This document shows positions 31,345-40,713 of a stretch of 64,000 bases of DNA, piece by piece. The position numbers were made by a program, and so were the translations under genes. The DNA is from an uncultured Gammaproteobacteria bacterium (GTDB lineage Bacteria > Pseudomonadota > Gammaproteobacteria > Pseudomonadales > Porticoccaceae), in contig CAJXQR010000012.1 in assembly GCA_913058345.1 (NCBI GenBank), positions 1-64,000 of the forward strand. The letters are read 5' to 3'. Within the stretch, counting starts at the first letter, position 1. Each line of letters begins with the position of its first letter. Under the pieces are notes generated by a model. That model was not told the origin of the DNA and searched no databases. It saw only the letters and a list, made by a program, of their open reading frames with translations.

Positions 31345-32109
31345 TTATTTATCGAATAGACCTTTTAGCCCATCAACAGATTTCTCCAACTTATCCTTTT
31401 CGGCGTTAAATTTTTCTTTTGCTTGTTTTCCCGCCTCTTTCAATACGCTGGCCTGATTAACTGCAGAGCTGGCACTATTACTGATGGCCGCAATAAGCTG
31501 TTCTGCGATTTCTGCACCTGTGGCGCCATTGGATTTTTTACCGATATCAGACAATTGAATATCGGGCAGATTCAGTTCAATGGCTTTAGCTCCCAACAGG
31601 GTATTAATATAAGAAACCCGTCCAGCAGTAACCTGTAATTCTTTAATAATGACTTTTTTCCCTTCACCCTCGCCTGTGGCCTCTTCAGGGCGAGTACTCG
31701 TCTTCGCAGCTCCGGTGGATTGCTCAATGTTTTTCAGCAACTGCTGCAGGTTTGTACCATTTTCACCCTGTTCAAGAGTGATTTGCGGAGCAACAATACG
31801 CACACTATGGATAATAACCGGATCAGCACTCAGTGTTTGCGTATCGACAATGATAGAAATTTCACCGAGATAAAAGGCATTAGCGCCACTAAAGCCCTCG
31901 GGATTGCCGACGGCAAGACCCGATAAGCTACCCTTGCCAGAAAGAGGTGAGAGGTCGACGTCAGCCAGCTCAACACGAGTGAGGGTGTAGTCGGGACCAA
32001 AGGTTTCGACGGCTTTTTTGATACCGCTGTCGAGATAGTAGAGGCTCAACCCTACCAGTATCATCACTACGATTACTAAGACACTCAGAACTTTAATAAT
32101 TATTTTCAT
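31345..32109 (-). CDS. AsmA/DUF748-like membrane-anchored protein
   Basis: 254 residues from the ATG at 32109 (a GTG precedes it directly). One N-terminal membrane segment (LSVLVIVVMILVGLSLYY), then a beta-rich periplasmic part with LADVDLSPLSGKGSLSGLAVGNPEGF, PQITLEQGENGTNLQQLLKN and GRVSYINTLLGAKAIELNLPDI, which resemble the repeating units of AsmA/DUF748 proteins. The last 55 residues are Ala/Lys/Glu-rich and probably helical. Function unknown; larger AsmA proteins affect outer-membrane lipid traffic. It is likely co-transcribed with the ALDH gene, though a functional link is not obvious. Confidence 0.75.
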   Translation of the reverse strand: MKIIIKVLSVLVIVVMILVGLSLYYLDSGIKKAVETFGPDYTLTRVELADVDLSPLSGKGSLSGLAVGNPEGFSGANAFYLGEISIIVDTQTLSADPVIIHSVRIVAPQITLEQGENGTNLQQLLKNIEQSTGAAKTSTRPEEATGEGEGKKVIIKELQVTAGRVSYINTLLGAKAIELNLPDIQLSDIGKKSNGATGAEIAEQLIAAISNSASSAVNQASVLKEAGKQAKEKFNAEKDKLEKSVDGLKGLFDK

Positions 32110-32314
32110 CACTGCTAGCCTTTGCCATGCATCAAGAGTTTAACCTGATGCTAGTAGCTCTGCCGACGAAAGGCAAACACCCTTGCCAGCTTCAGCTCAT
32201 TATCAACGGTAACAAACGATCACTCGGGGAAAGGCCTTGTGCCAAAAAAATGCAGCTGGCGCGTCACCCTGAGACAAGGGGTTTTGTCTTTAATGGACTA
32301 GTCCTCAGCTGTCA

Positions 32315-33514
32315 TTAGGCAATAACATGATCACGGCGTAGTGCGGCAAGCTCGTCATCTCTAAGGCCGAGTAAATCACCCAGCACTTGATCCGTATCTG
32401 CCGAGAGCAAGGGCGCTGGACTGAAAGACTCTTCATTCGTGCGCGACAATTTCACCGGGTTACCCGGTGCTTTTGTAGTTTGTCCATTGGGATGGCTGAC
32501 GTCTATTACCATATTACGGTAAGCCACTTGAGGGTCGGCCAGTGCGCCGCTAAAGCTGTTGATGGGTGCACAGGGGATACGTTGAGCCTCGAGCAAAGGT
32601 AGCCAGTGGGCCATCGTCCTGGTGGCTAGAATTTCGGCCACTCGACCCTCAATAAAGGCTTTGTCGGCGAGCCTGCCAGGCTGATGATCGTACTCAGGTT
32701 TACGCAGCGCATCGCAGTCGAGCACCTCGAGTAGACCGGTCCAGAAGTGATCAAAAATCACCGCAATAACAATAAAGCCATCGCTGGTTTTAAAGCTATT
32801 GTAGGGCACATGCACAAAATGAGAGTTGCCAATAGGCTCGGGGTCTTCACCAGAGAGAAAATACATGGTGGCCATATAACTGAGCATAGCAATCTGACCG
32901 TCGAGCATGGAAATATCAACATGCTGGCCCACCCCACTGCGTTCGCGTTCGTACAACGCAGTCAACACCCCAACCATGCCAAACATACCACCCCCCAAAT
33001 CGGCAATGGGCAGGCCGGAGCGCAAGGGGTGTTCCGCGCTGTCACCGGTAATCGACATATTGCCGCCGTAAGCCTGCACTACCTGGTCAAACGCCGTGCG
33101 GTGCTTACCCGGGCCTTCGGAGCCAAAACCAGTAATAGAGCAGGTAATAATGCGCGGGTTCATATCTTTCAAGACAGCGTAGTCAATACCGAGCTTTTGC
33201 GTCACACCGACACTGAAATTATCGAAGACGATGTCAGCTTTTTTCACCAGCTCGTAGAACAGGGCTTTACCTTCCTCGCCTTTTAGGTCGATGGCGACAC
33301 TTTTTTTATTGCGATTGAGATTAATAAAATAGGCGCCCATACCATCGATAGAATGTTTCGGGTCATTAGCAAGTAAACGCCGCGTACGCTCGCCTTCAAG
33401 CGGTTCAATTTTAATCACTTCCGCACCGAGGTCGGCCAGGGTCACGGTGCCAAAGGGACCCGACAGCATGTGTGTTAAATCAAGGATACGTAGACCATCG
33501 AGGGGTTTGCTCAT
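32315..33514 (-). CDS. CaiB/BaiF family (class III) CoA-transferase
   Basis: 399 residues from the ATG at 33514 (MSKPLDGLRILDLTHMLSGPFGTVTLADLGAEVIKIE, a standard family start); 33 extra upstream in-frame residues look non-coding. Also seen: INLNRNKKSVAIDLK, DNFSVGVTQKLGIDY, SITGFGSEGPGKHRTAFDQVVQA with the Asp that forms the acyl-anhydride intermediate, and DLGGGMFG. Class III transferases move CoA between carboxylates. The substrate is unknown; the neighbouring ALDH and SDR genes suggest acid or acyl-CoA catabolism, by inference. Single gene, divergent from cysZ. Confidence 0.93.
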   Translation of the reverse strand: MSKPLDGLRILDLTHMLSGPFGTVTLADLGAEVIKIEPLEGERTRRLLANDPKHSIDGMGAYFINLNRNKKSVAIDLKGEEGKALFYELVKKADIVFDNFSVGVTQKLGIDYAVLKDMNPRIITCSITGFGSEGPGKHRTAFDQVVQAYGGNMSITGDSAEHPLRSGLPIADLGGGMFGMVGVLTALYERERSGVGQHVDISMLDGQIAMLSYMATMYFLSGEDPEPIGNSHFVHVPYNSFKTSDGFIVIAVIFDHFWTGLLEVLDCDALRKPEYDHQPGRLADKAFIEGRVAEILATRTMAHWLPLLEAQRIPCAPINSFSGALADPQVAYRNMVIDVSHPNGQTTKAPGNPVKLSRTNEESFSPAPLLSADTDQVLGDLLGLRDDELAALRRDHVIA

Positions 33515-33667
33515 TGCGGCTTCTTTTATCAAAGTAGGGGCGCATATTCTGGCATCGCTGAGCCCACATGGCAAAGTGCCGACTAAGCGCCTAAAACGGA
33601 CGACAGCTCCCACAGTGAGAATCTACAATAGCGCTCACGTTAAACGTCGTCATAGTGGGGCAACGGC

Positions 33668-34399
33668 ATGGGACTGACACATTTTCTGAAAGGGTTTGGA
33701 CTGCTCGCCGCACCGGGAGTGCGCCTATGGGTGATTATTCCTCTGTTATTAAATCTGACGTTATTTGTCGGTTTAACCTTATACACCTTGCAGCAGTTTG
33801 AAAACCTGATGGACTGGCTACTCAATTACTTGCCCGATTGGTTAGCGTTTATTGCCTGGCTCTTTCGACTCTTATTCGGTTTATTATTAGCCGTCTGCTA
33901 CGCCTATACCTTTACGTTGGTCGGCAACCTAGTGGCCTCCCCTTTTTATGGCCTATTGGCGAATGCCGTCTACATTAAGCTCAGCGGCGAGCAAGATGAA
34001 GCGCCTCTCACCTTCAAAACCGCCAGCATTATTGCCGGCCAGGCTTTTCTACGAGAGGTACAAAAACTGGCTTATTTTCTACCCCGCCTACTGGGTGTAC
34101 TCCTTATTTGCTTCATTCTTTCTTTTATTCCACTGATCAATTTTGCCGTGCCCGCCATCGCCTTTCTATGGGGTGCATGGTCGCTGGCCCTGCAATATTT
34201 AGATTACCCTGCCGATGTTAACGGCATTAATTTCAAACGGCTTCGCCAGAGAGCGGGCCGAGATAAAAGCCTATCCATCACCTTTGGCTCAATAGTGTTA
34301 CTTGGTAGTACGGTACCACTGTTAAATTTACTGGTAATGCCCGCCGCTGTCGCTGGTGCAACCTCTCTCTGGGTTCAACATTTCAAGGAAAACAGCTAG
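33668..34399 (+). CDS. cysZ: CysZ-family sulfate permease
   Basis: 243 residues, the EI24/CysZ fold. Hydrophobic helices cover about residues 18-38, 55-85, 125-165 and 205-230. Characteristic pieces are FLKGFGLLAAPGVRLWVIIPLLLN, NLVASPFYGLLANAVY, FIPLINFAVPAIAFLWGAWSLALQYLDYPAD and SITFGSIVLLGSTVPLLNLLVMPAAVAGATSLW. CysZ imports sulfate for cysteine synthesis in gammaproteobacteria. Single gene, convergent with the RNA helicase gene. Confidence 0.92.
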   Translation: MGLTHFLKGFGLLAAPGVRLWVIIPLLLNLTLFVGLTLYTLQQFENLMDWLLNYLPDWLAFIAWLFRLLFGLLLAVCYAYTFTLVGNLVASPFYGLLANAVYIKLSGEQDEAPLTFKTASIIAGQAFLREVQKLAYFLPRLLGVLLICFILSFIPLINFAVPAIAFLWGAWSLALQYLDYPADVNGINFKRLRQRAGRDKSLSITFGSIVLLGSTVPLLNLLVMPAAVAGATSLWVQHFKENS

Positions 34400-34422
34400 C
34401 CAACAAAAAGAGAAGGCATCAA

Positions 34423-34461
34423 AAAGCCCGGCCTGAAAAACGAATTCAGACCGGGCTCTAT
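34423..34461 (-). terminator. Rho-independent terminator for the RNA helicase gene
   Basis: AGCCCGGCCTGAA pairs with TTCAGACCGGGCT with one mismatch. On the minus strand it is followed by five T; on the plus strand it lacks a T-tail, so it mainly serves the helicase. Confidence 0.8.
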
Positions 34462-34468
34462 TGTGTGC

Positions 34469-35857
34469 TTAATGCTCGATTTTTGCGCGTACCAACATCT
34501 CCTCTGGCGGTTGCTCGCAGGAGAGCTTTTCACCAATCAGAGCCTCTATCGGCTCCAGTAAGAAGGCGTCGTCCTCACAGGCGAAGCTAATAGAGGTGCC
34601 CGTTTTACCCGCTCGGCCCGTGCGACCAATGCGGTGCACATAGTCTTCCGCCTCTTCGGGCAGAGTGAAGTTAACGACATGGCTAATACCGTCAATGTGT
34701 ATGCCTCGACCGGCAACATCAGTGGCCACTAATACCTGTATTTTACCGGACTTAAAATCATCCAGCGTTCGCACACGCTTATTCTGCGCCACTTCACCGG
34801 AGAGCAGGCCCACACTAAAGCCCGCTTTGCCGAGAAACTCCTGCAGTCGACGACACTGGTCACGACGGTTGGCAAAGACAATAACGCTTTCAACATCGTC
34901 AGCTCTTAGCAGGTTGACAAGAAGATCGCGCTTTTGACGGGTTTGCGTGATGAAAATTTTCTGCGTAACTGAATCGGTCGCGACGTGGTCAGGCTCGATT
35001 TCAATTTTCATCGGATCCCGCGTCCACTGCTCGGTCAAGCTCTCGACCTCAGGTGTGAATGTCGCCGAGAACAGCAGGGTTTGACGATGATCATTGCGCG
35101 GTGTCTGACGCACAATACGCCTGACCTGGGGAATAAAGCCCATGTCGAGCATACGATCAGCCTCGTCAATCACCAGTACTTCGACTCGGTCGAGATAGAC
35201 ATCGTTACTGCCACAAAAATCCATCAAACGACCCGGCGTTGCCACCAGAATATCGCAATGCTTTTCGTGCAAATGACGACGCTGCTTATCGTAATCCATA
35301 CCACCCACCAGAGTGTGTACATGCAGATCAGAATACTTGCTTAGATTGCGAGCATCGTCGGCGATCTGCATGACCAGCTCTCGCGTAGGAGCAATAATCA
35401 GGGAGCGCGCTTCACCAGCGAAACGCTCATGTGTAATGGGATTCTTTATCAGGTCGTCAATAATAGCCACCAAAAAAGCGGCTGTTTTACCCGTACCCGT
35501 CTGCGCCTTACCCACGACATCATGGCCCCGCAAGGTGAGGGGTAATGAGCGCGCCTGAATCGGTGAACAATATTGAAAGCCAGTATCAGCAATCGCATGC
35601 ATCAATGTATCGGGAAGATCAAGATCGTGGAAGCGTACCTTGCCTTCAACGGGCTCCACTTTGAAGTGCGAAAGTTTCCAGCTGGAACCACTCCTATTGC
35701 GACCACCTCGGCCACCACGGCCCCGTCGCCGACGAGCCGCCTGGGGCTTATCACTATTTTTGTCGCTGCTTTTTCCGGTATTGTCTTCGGATTTGGCCGT
35801 AGACGCCTGGGGCTTATGACTACTGCTCTGGGGACTTGCTTGTTTTTCTTCGCTCAT
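34469..35857 (-). CDS. rhlB: DEAD-box RNA helicase, RhlB-like
   Basis: 462 residues from the ATG at 35857; a TTG at 35884 would add nine. The N-terminal 60 residues are Ser/Lys-rich with a basic [15 protein letters not shown] stretch that should bind RNA. The helicase core has the Q motif (FQYCSPIQ), [44 protein letters not shown] and HRIGRTGR. The C-terminus is short, as in RhlB of pseudomonads, rather than long as in DbpA or CsdA. It would unwind RNA, perhaps in the degradosome. Preceded by an extended -10 promoter and followed by a terminator. Confidence 0.92.
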   Translation of the reverse strand: MSEEKQASPQSSSHKPQASTAKSEDNTGKSSDKNSDKPQAARRRRGRGGRGGRNRSGSSWKLSHFKVEPVEGKVRFHDLDLPDTLMHAIADTGFQYCSPIQARSLPLTLRGHDVVGKAQTGTGKTAAFLVAIIDDLIKNPITHERFAGEARSLIIAPTRELVMQIADDARNLSKYSDLHVHTLVGGMDYDKQRRHLHEKHCDILVATPGRLMDFCGSNDVYLDRVEVLVIDEADRMLDMGFIPQVRRIVRQTPRNDHRQTLLFSATFTPEVESLTEQWTRDPMKIEIEPDHVATDSVTQKIFITQTRQKRDLLVNLLRADDVESVIVFANRRDQCRRLQEFLGKAGFSVGLLSGEVAQNKRVRTLDDFKSGKIQVLVATDVAGRGIHIDGISHVVNFTLPEEAEDYVHRIGRTGRAGKTGTSISFACEDDAFLLEPIEALIGEKLSCEQPPEEMLVRAKIEH

Positions 35858-35916
35858 GCCTGTGCCGAATAGAGCGCTGCTCAAAAAGAAAGACAGCGCG
35901 GGTGAAAAAGCAGCGG

Positions 35917-35925
35917 ATTATAGCA
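35917..35925 (-). promoter_or_regulatory. Extended -10 promoter of the RNA helicase gene
   Basis: On the minus strand TGCTATAAT, a perfect TGn extended -10 box, lies about 60 bases before the ATG. No -35 consensus is seen, which fits an extended -10 promoter. Confidence 0.55.
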
Positions 35926-35930
35926 CAGCC

Positions 35931-35948
35931 TAAAAGCCTTGCAGGCTT
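35931..35948 (-). terminator. Short hairpin terminator after the DoxX gene
   Basis: AAGCC/GGCTT with a 5-base loop. On the minus strand it is followed by TTTTA, 29 bases after the DoxX stop codon. It sits directly upstream of the helicase -10 box. Confidence 0.4.
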
Positions 35949-35976
35949 GGCTTTATGTAGAGACGACAGCCAGGCA

Positions 35977-36642
35977 TCAGCCTTCAGCATCACGCCAAAA
36001 ATGCCGCTTTAACCAATAGTCCAAACTGACATAACGACCACCCCCGGTGAAGAGCAAGCTAAGCAGCATAATCAAATACGTCGCAGCAAATTCAATACCG
36101 TTATTGAGCACCACAAAACCACCTTTTTCGGTCAGCCAGCTATAGTTCCCATTTTCTTCCAGTAAGCTTTTAGCTACGGCAACGCGTCGACCCACCTCTT
36201 CACTGTTTTCAAGACTGCGCTGGGCTGCAGGAATACCAATGTCAGCAAGGACTTTTGCGGTGCTTGTTTCGGGGTTACCCGGCGCAATGGCGAACCAGCC
36301 ATGTTCCCAGTGCACCGTCATCATCGCCACTGCCATAGAAATTATCAGTGGAATAGTAAACCAGCGTACAGCTAAACCAACCAACAAGGCCAGGCCTCCG
36401 ACCAGCTCAGCAAAAATAGCGAGGCTCACCATAAGTTCAGGTACAGGCAAACCCAGACCCCAGTCGGCATTGCCAAACCAGCCCACCATGTCTTCGTAGT
36501 TGTGCCATTTGTGCAGACCTGCTGCCATCATTATTGGCGCTAAATACAGGCGAAATAACAATGGTGGTAGGCCGTCGAGCCCCTTAAGACGATCAAAAAT
36601 AGCATCGTGCAAAATTGTATAAAACAGTGCCAGCTTGCCCAT
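35977..36642 (-). CDS. DoxX-family membrane protein
   Basis: 221 residues with four membrane helices. DoxX signatures: LLFRLYLAPIMMAAGLHKW in helix 1, LMVSLAIFAELVGGLALLVGLAVRW and PLIISMAVAMMTVHWEHGWFA. An insertion of about 50 residues (residues about 125-170) before the last helix is longer than in minimal DoxX proteins. The family includes the small subunit of archaeal thiosulfate:quinone oxidoreductase, but most bacterial members have no proven role. The glutamate-synthase-like gene lies upstream on the same strand, beyond its own terminator. Confidence 0.85.
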   Translation of the reverse strand: MGKLALFYTILHDAIFDRLKGLDGLPPLLFRLYLAPIMMAAGLHKWHNYEDMVGWFGNADWGLGLPVPELMVSLAIFAELVGGLALLVGLAVRWFTIPLIISMAVAMMTVHWEHGWFAIAPGNPETSTAKVLADIGIPAAQRSLENSEEVGRRVAVAKSLLEENGNYSWLTEKGGFVVLNNGIEFAATYLIMLLSLLFTGGGRYVSLDYWLKRHFWRDAEG

Positions 36643-36705
36643 GCTGAGATTCTCTTATGCTGCGTGATTGGGTGCTAGGGAGCCACGTTTGAAAAAGCAT
36701 CCCTA

Positions 36706-36741
36706 TAAAAAACGTCCTTATAATGACGACTGTTAGGACGT
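36706..36741 (-). terminator. Terminator overlapping the 3' end of the glutamate-synthase-like gene
   Basis: On the minus strand ACGTCCT (overlapping the stop codon region) pairs with AGGACGT and is followed by six T. Confidence 0.65.
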
Positions 36742-38313
36742 CTGCTTTTCTAACGACGACGGCTCGGCCCCAAAGACCGAGGGTTCAGCCACCTCCGAGC
36801 GGAAAAAAACCGGACTCTGCTCCCCCTGTTTACGATAAAACACGTCGAGGGGTTCCGACTGACTCAGCCCAGTAACCATGCGAGCGTGGCGGCGACTGAG
36901 CTGCCTCGGCTCGTGAACACCGCAGGAATGGGCGATAGTGCCAACTTCCTGCTCCATATTTCTCACGTAGTTCGCCACCCGGACCGCCTTATCATCGGGG
37001 TCAAGTCCTTGTTGCAACTTTTTATTGTGGGTGGTAATGCCAGTGGGGCAGGTATTTTTATTGCACTGCATGGCTTGAATACAGCCTAGAGCAAACATAA
37101 AACCACGCGCAGAAACAATAAAATCGGCACCGGCGCAAATTGCCCAGGCGACATCGGAGGGGGTGACCAGTTTACCCGCAGCAATGAGCCGTATCCTATC
37201 GCGCAGACCGTGTTCAATCAGCTTATCGTTAACCATGGGCAGGGTTTCTCGAATACTGAGTCCTACGCTGTCTAACAAACTGGGAGGTGCCGCACCTGTC
37301 CCCCCATCACCACTATCAAGGCTTATAAAGTCCGGGGCAAATTGCTCGACACCACGCTGCTGTATGCCTTCACACAGATCATCAAAAAAACCTGCGCCCC
37401 CAACGACTAACTTAAACCCCACAGGCTTGCCGGTTAGTTCTCGGATATGAGAGATCATCGTCAATAGTTGGTTGACGTTACGAATATCGATGTGGCCATT
37501 GGGACTAATGGAGTCTTCCCCAACAGGAATCCCTCGCGTCATAGCAATCACCTCGGTCACTTTAATGCCCGGGAGAATACCGCCCTTGCCCGGCTTTGCC
37601 CCCTGGCTAATTTTTATCTCAAACATTTTGACTTGAGCATGAGCAGCCAAGGCCAAAAGTTTTTCGTCATCTAAATTGCCCGCAAGATCGCGCACACCGT
37701 ATTTGGCGGTGCCAATCTGAAAGACAATATCAGCACCGCCTTTCAAGTGGTGAAGGGATAACCCGCCTTCCCCAGTGTTCAACCAGCATCCCGCCTCAGC
37801 GGCTCCCCGCGACAGGGCAGTTATTGCAGGTTCAGAAATAGCGCCAAAACTCATTGCTGAAATATTAAACAATGACGTCGAGGTATAAGGCTCTCGACAG
37901 TAAGGACCAATGACCATGGGCTGAGAAGCAACGTAATCTTCGGCTAACGTCGGGAATGCATGGCTAACAAACAGAACCGCACCCGGTTCGCTAATATTGT
38001 TGGTCGAACCAAAAGCGAGGGTGGCATCAACGTCTTTGGCCGCACGATACACCCATGAGCGCTTGGCGCGATTAAAGGGCATTTCTTCTCTATCCATCGC
38101 AAAGAAGTATTGCCGAAAAAACTCGCCCAACCGCTCAAACAAATAGCGAAAGCGGCCAACCACCGGAAAATTGCGGCGAATCGCATGCTTGGTCTGGCGC
38201 GAGTCAACCACATACATATAGGCGATATAAACAACACCCACTCCCAGTATGAATAGCAAGAAATCAACAACAACTCCTAACAAGAATAAGGAGTTCACCT
38301 CAAAGCCATCCAT
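36733..38313 (-). CDS. FMN-binding glutamate-synthase family protein, membrane-anchored
   Basis: 526 residues. An N-terminal membrane helix (FLLGVVVDFLLFILGVGVVYIAYMYVV) is followed by a GltB-type (beta/alpha)8 FMN domain: NISAMSFGAISEPAITALSRGA, NTGEGGLS, KISQGAKPGKGGILPG, ISPNGHIDIR, DSGDGGTGAAPPSL and a cysteine cluster CIQAMQCNKNTCPTGITT that would bind an Fe-S centre. There is no amidotransferase (GATase) domain, so it is not a complete glutamate synthase. These YerD-like stand-alone proteins have no established reaction. AGGG lies before the ATG. Adjacent genes give no clear pathway. Confidence 0.88.
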   Translation of the reverse strand: MDGFEVNSLFLLGVVVDFLLFILGVGVVYIAYMYVVDSRQTKHAIRRNFPVVGRFRYLFERLGEFFRQYFFAMDREEMPFNRAKRSWVYRAAKDVDATLAFGSTNNISEPGAVLFVSHAFPTLAEDYVASQPMVIGPYCREPYTSTSLFNISAMSFGAISEPAITALSRGAAEAGCWLNTGEGGLSLHHLKGGADIVFQIGTAKYGVRDLAGNLDDEKLLALAAHAQVKMFEIKISQGAKPGKGGILPGIKVTEVIAMTRGIPVGEDSISPNGHIDIRNVNQLLTMISHIRELTGKPVGFKLVVGGAGFFDDLCEGIQQRGVEQFAPDFISLDSGDGGTGAAPPSLLDSVGLSIRETLPMVNDKLIEHGLRDRIRLIAAGKLVTPSDVAWAICAGADFIVSARGFMFALGCIQAMQCNKNTCPTGITTHNKKLQQGLDPDDKAVRVANYVRNMEQEVGTIAHSCGVHEPRQLSRRHARMVTGLSQSEPLDVFYRKQGEQSPVFFRSEVAEPSVFGAEPSSLEKQTS

Positions 38314-38466
38314 AAACTACCCTCTGTCATAGCACTAGATTGCGTCATTTTTCATGCACCTTATAAAGTATCGTCCATACCAGGCGTCAAATAAAATCAT
38401 CTCAGTTAACCTCGGGGATGCATAGCACTGTTAACATAATAACGTCTTTCGACGTTGAACTGAGCC

Positions 38467-39849
38467 ATGCTGTCTTTTACCCCTGCAAATAATACCTTCA
38501 CCGCCACTAGCGCAAGAATGTTCAAACTGGCTTTACCGATAACGATCGGACAACTGGCCATTTTCGGCATGAGTGTGACCGATATTATTATTGCCGGACG
38601 TCTCAGCACCAACGACCTGGCCGCTGTCACCTTAGGTAGTACTGTTTTTAATCTTTCTATAATGTTGGTGATCGGCATTATTCTCGGCAACGGCCCGATT
38701 ATTGGCCAGTTATTTAGTGCCGGCAAAACCAGAGCCTTGAAAGAGCAATTTCAAAACTGCTTGTGGTTATCCTTGCCGCTGGGCCTGCTATGTAGCCTTT
38801 TTATCGGGACCGGTATCGTACTTTTGCCTCAGCTTGACAGCCCGGCAGAAATCACCAACATTGCCATCCGCTATCTCTTCCCCATGCTCGGTAGCGCTTT
38901 CCTTTTACCTTATATCATGACCTTTCGCACCACCTTTGAAAGTATGGGGCAAGCGCGCACGGCAATGGTTTTTAATCTAGCAGGCTTTGCTATTAACATT
39001 CCCCTCGACTACATACTGGTTATGGGTGATTGGGGCATGCCTGCTCTCGGGGGCGCGGGCTGTGGCTGGGCAACGTTTATTGTCTCTCTACTTATCGTTG
39101 GGGGTGAAGCACTTTACGCTCGTAGTGCTCGCACTTTACGCGCTTATCAACTACTCAACTTCAAACAAGCTTTTGATGGTGAGCGAATTAAAGAAACTTT
39201 ACGCCTTGGTTTACCGATTGGTGGGGCAATATTGGCGGAAGGAGGCTTCTTTTTGCTCATTCCACTACTAATCGCCCACCTCGGGGCCGTCACCGTCAGC
39301 GGCCACTCGGTTGCTATTTCCTTTGACTGGATGATGTTTATGATACCGATGGGTATTTCTCAGGCAATATCCATACTGATCGCCCACGAATTGGGGCGTC
39401 ATCAGGCTTATCAAGCACAAGTCATGTGCACAACCGGGCTGATACTTACCGCCGCCATCGCTCTTTGCCAGGGCGCTTTCGTTTTGTTGTTTCGCGAGCA
39501 AATTGCGGCTTTATTTACTCCGGATACCGCAGTACAAAAACTGGCCGCATCACTACTGGTGTACGCCGCTATCTTTCGCGTTTTTGATGCCATCAACATC
39601 GGTGGCAATGGCGCTTTGCGTGGCTATAAGGATACCCGCATTACCCTGATACTGGCTTTTGTGGGCTACTGGTTAATTGGCTTTCCGCTCTCTTACTCCC
39701 TGGCTCTGAGCGATTTGTGGGGTGCACCACTAGGTGTTGAAGGGTTCTGGATAGGTATGGTTATCGCTCTGATAATCACTGCGAGCTTAACCACGACGCG
39801 GCTCTATTTCACCGCGCGAAACGCTGTGTTAAAATCGCGTCAGGCGTAA
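38467..39849 (+). CDS. MATE-family multidrug efflux transporter (NorM-like)
   Basis: 460 residues, 12 membrane helices in two homologous halves. Helix 1 region LALPITIGQLAIFGMSVTDIIIAGRLSTNDLAAVTLG and the second-half counterpart LRLGLPIGGAILAEGGFFLLIPLLIAHLGAVTVSGHSVA fit the MatE repeat, and GGNGALRGYKDTRITL is a conserved loop. MATE pumps expel cationic drugs in exchange for Na+ or H+. Single gene; 141 bases later the PilZ gene follows on the same strand with a small ORF between them. Confidence 0.94.
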   Translation: MLSFTPANNTFTATSARMFKLALPITIGQLAIFGMSVTDIIIAGRLSTNDLAAVTLGSTVFNLSIMLVIGIILGNGPIIGQLFSAGKTRALKEQFQNCLWLSLPLGLLCSLFIGTGIVLLPQLDSPAEITNIAIRYLFPMLGSAFLLPYIMTFRTTFESMGQARTAMVFNLAGFAINIPLDYILVMGDWGMPALGGAGCGWATFIVSLLIVGGEALYARSARTLRAYQLLNFKQAFDGERIKETLRLGLPIGGAILAEGGFFLLIPLLIAHLGAVTVSGHSVAISFDWMMFMIPMGISQAISILIAHELGRHQAYQAQVMCTTGLILTAAIALCQGAFVLLFREQIAALFTPDTAVQKLAASLLVYAAIFRVFDAINIGGNGALRGYKDTRITLILAFVGYWLIGFPLSYSLALSDLWGAPLGVEGFWIGMVIALIITASLTTTRLYFTARNAVLKSRQA

Positions 39850-39898
39850 GCCTCACGCCGCTAATCAGCGAGACCTAATACAATAAGGAAATCGTATA

Positions 39899-39994
39899 AT
39901 GGATTGCCCAATCGGGCAGAGTACCGGGCGACGCAACAGCCCTAATGTCCGTTTAAGGTTCGCTATTTACTGCCAACCAGAGAGTCCAGAGTGA
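39899..39994 (+). CDS. Possible 31-codon upstream ORF coupled to the PilZ gene
   Basis: ATG at 39899 with AAGGAA 9 bases upstream, a better ribosome site than that of the following gene. It reads MDCPIGQSTGRRNSPNVRLR and ends YCQPESPE, and its TGA (39992-39994) overlaps the GTG start of the PilZ gene. The same stretch folds into two small hairpins (39905-39918, 39926-39942). It may be a leader peptide or a structured 5' region; no homologue is known to me. Confidence 0.4.
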   Translation: MDCPIGQSTGRRNSPNVRLRFAIYCQPESPE

Positions 39995-40362
39995 ACGAAC
40001 TCAAGCACCAGCCAGCCAGCCAATTACCTCGCTCACCGCGATCCACCTATACCGCTCTTGCCAAAGTCTACGACATCGTCAACAAATCAACTATCGGCTA
40101 TATCGCCGATGTTTCCACCAGTGGCCTAATGTTATTTTCCAGCCTCAATCTACCCGTCAACCAACGACGACTGGTTTCCATAGACTTACCCCACCCGCAA
40201 AAGGGAAAAACCACCATCGAACTCGGCATCCGCATCGCATGGAGTAAACCAGAACAAAAAAACCAAAAGCTTCAAGCCATTGGCTGTGAGATTATGGCGA
40301 TAGAGCCACACGATAAACTGAGTTTATTGCACTCATCCATGGCCTATAGTCACAAAGCTTAA
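39991..40362 (+). CDS. PilZ-domain protein (putative c-di-GMP receptor)
   Basis: 123 residues from a GTG start. PilZ proteins bind c-di-GMP through an N-terminal RxxxR and a (D/N)xSxxG motif. The second motif is clear as DVSTSGLML (about residues 41-49). The first is atypical: the arginines lie at residues 14 and 17 in LPRSPRSTYTALAKVYD, so binding is plausible but not certain. The beta-barrel pattern continues to IAWSKPEQKNQKLQAIGCEIM. It may act with the GGDEF-EAL protein at the start of the window. Translation is probably coupled to the small ORF overlapping its start. Confidence 0.8.
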   Translation: MNELKHQPASQLPRSPRSTYTALAKVYDIVNKSTIGYIADVSTSGLMLFSSLNLPVNQRRLVSIDLPHPQKGKTTIELGIRIAWSKPEQKNQKLQAIGCEIMAIEPHDKLSLLHSSMAYSHKA

Positions 40363-40713
40363 AACGCAGCTCACCCGACTCTCTTCAAGGATTTAAAGCG
40401 GCGACCACTCAGCATGACAACCCGGAAAGTTACCTTTACTGTCAAGTACGCAAAACTTTACCGTGGGTAGAGTTAATACAGAGACAATAATATAAGCCAT
40501 TGTGTGACGGCGGGAAAATGGAGATACTCGCCAACGAAGTCGTCCACGACAGGTCTGGCAACGAGTGTCTGCGTACTCACCACGCGAGAGCGCTCTCACC
40601 AGGCACTCATAAATGGCGAAGTCATTAATCCAGAGTCGCAAGAAGACTAAGATGTATTTTTGACCGTTATTACGTTACGGGGCTGGCTGCTTAAATATAA
40701 TTTCGTTCAGCCT
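40363..40713. other. Intergenic stretch, no firm gene
   Basis: About 350 bases. An 82-codon minus-strand frame (40393-40641) exists but begins at TTG without a ribosome site and matches nothing I know, so it is not called. Nothing else is seen before the terminator. Confidence 0.45.

Noticed and set aside
34469-35857. DbpA or CsdA/DeaD instead of RhlB
   Set aside because: The protein lacks the long C-terminal RNA-binding domain of those helicases; length and basic N-terminus fit RhlB-like proteins better.
39899-39990. c-di-GMP-I (GEMM) riboswitch before PilZ
   Set aside because: GACGCAA and small stems recall parts of GEMM, but the conserved tetraloop receptor and second helix are missing. 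Kept only as a question under the small-ORF finding.
40393-40641. 82-codon minus-strand frame between PilZ and SDR genes
   Set aside because: TTG start, no ribosome site, unlikely composition (Cys/Arg/Trp-rich) and no family resemblance. It may still be real but cannot be supported.
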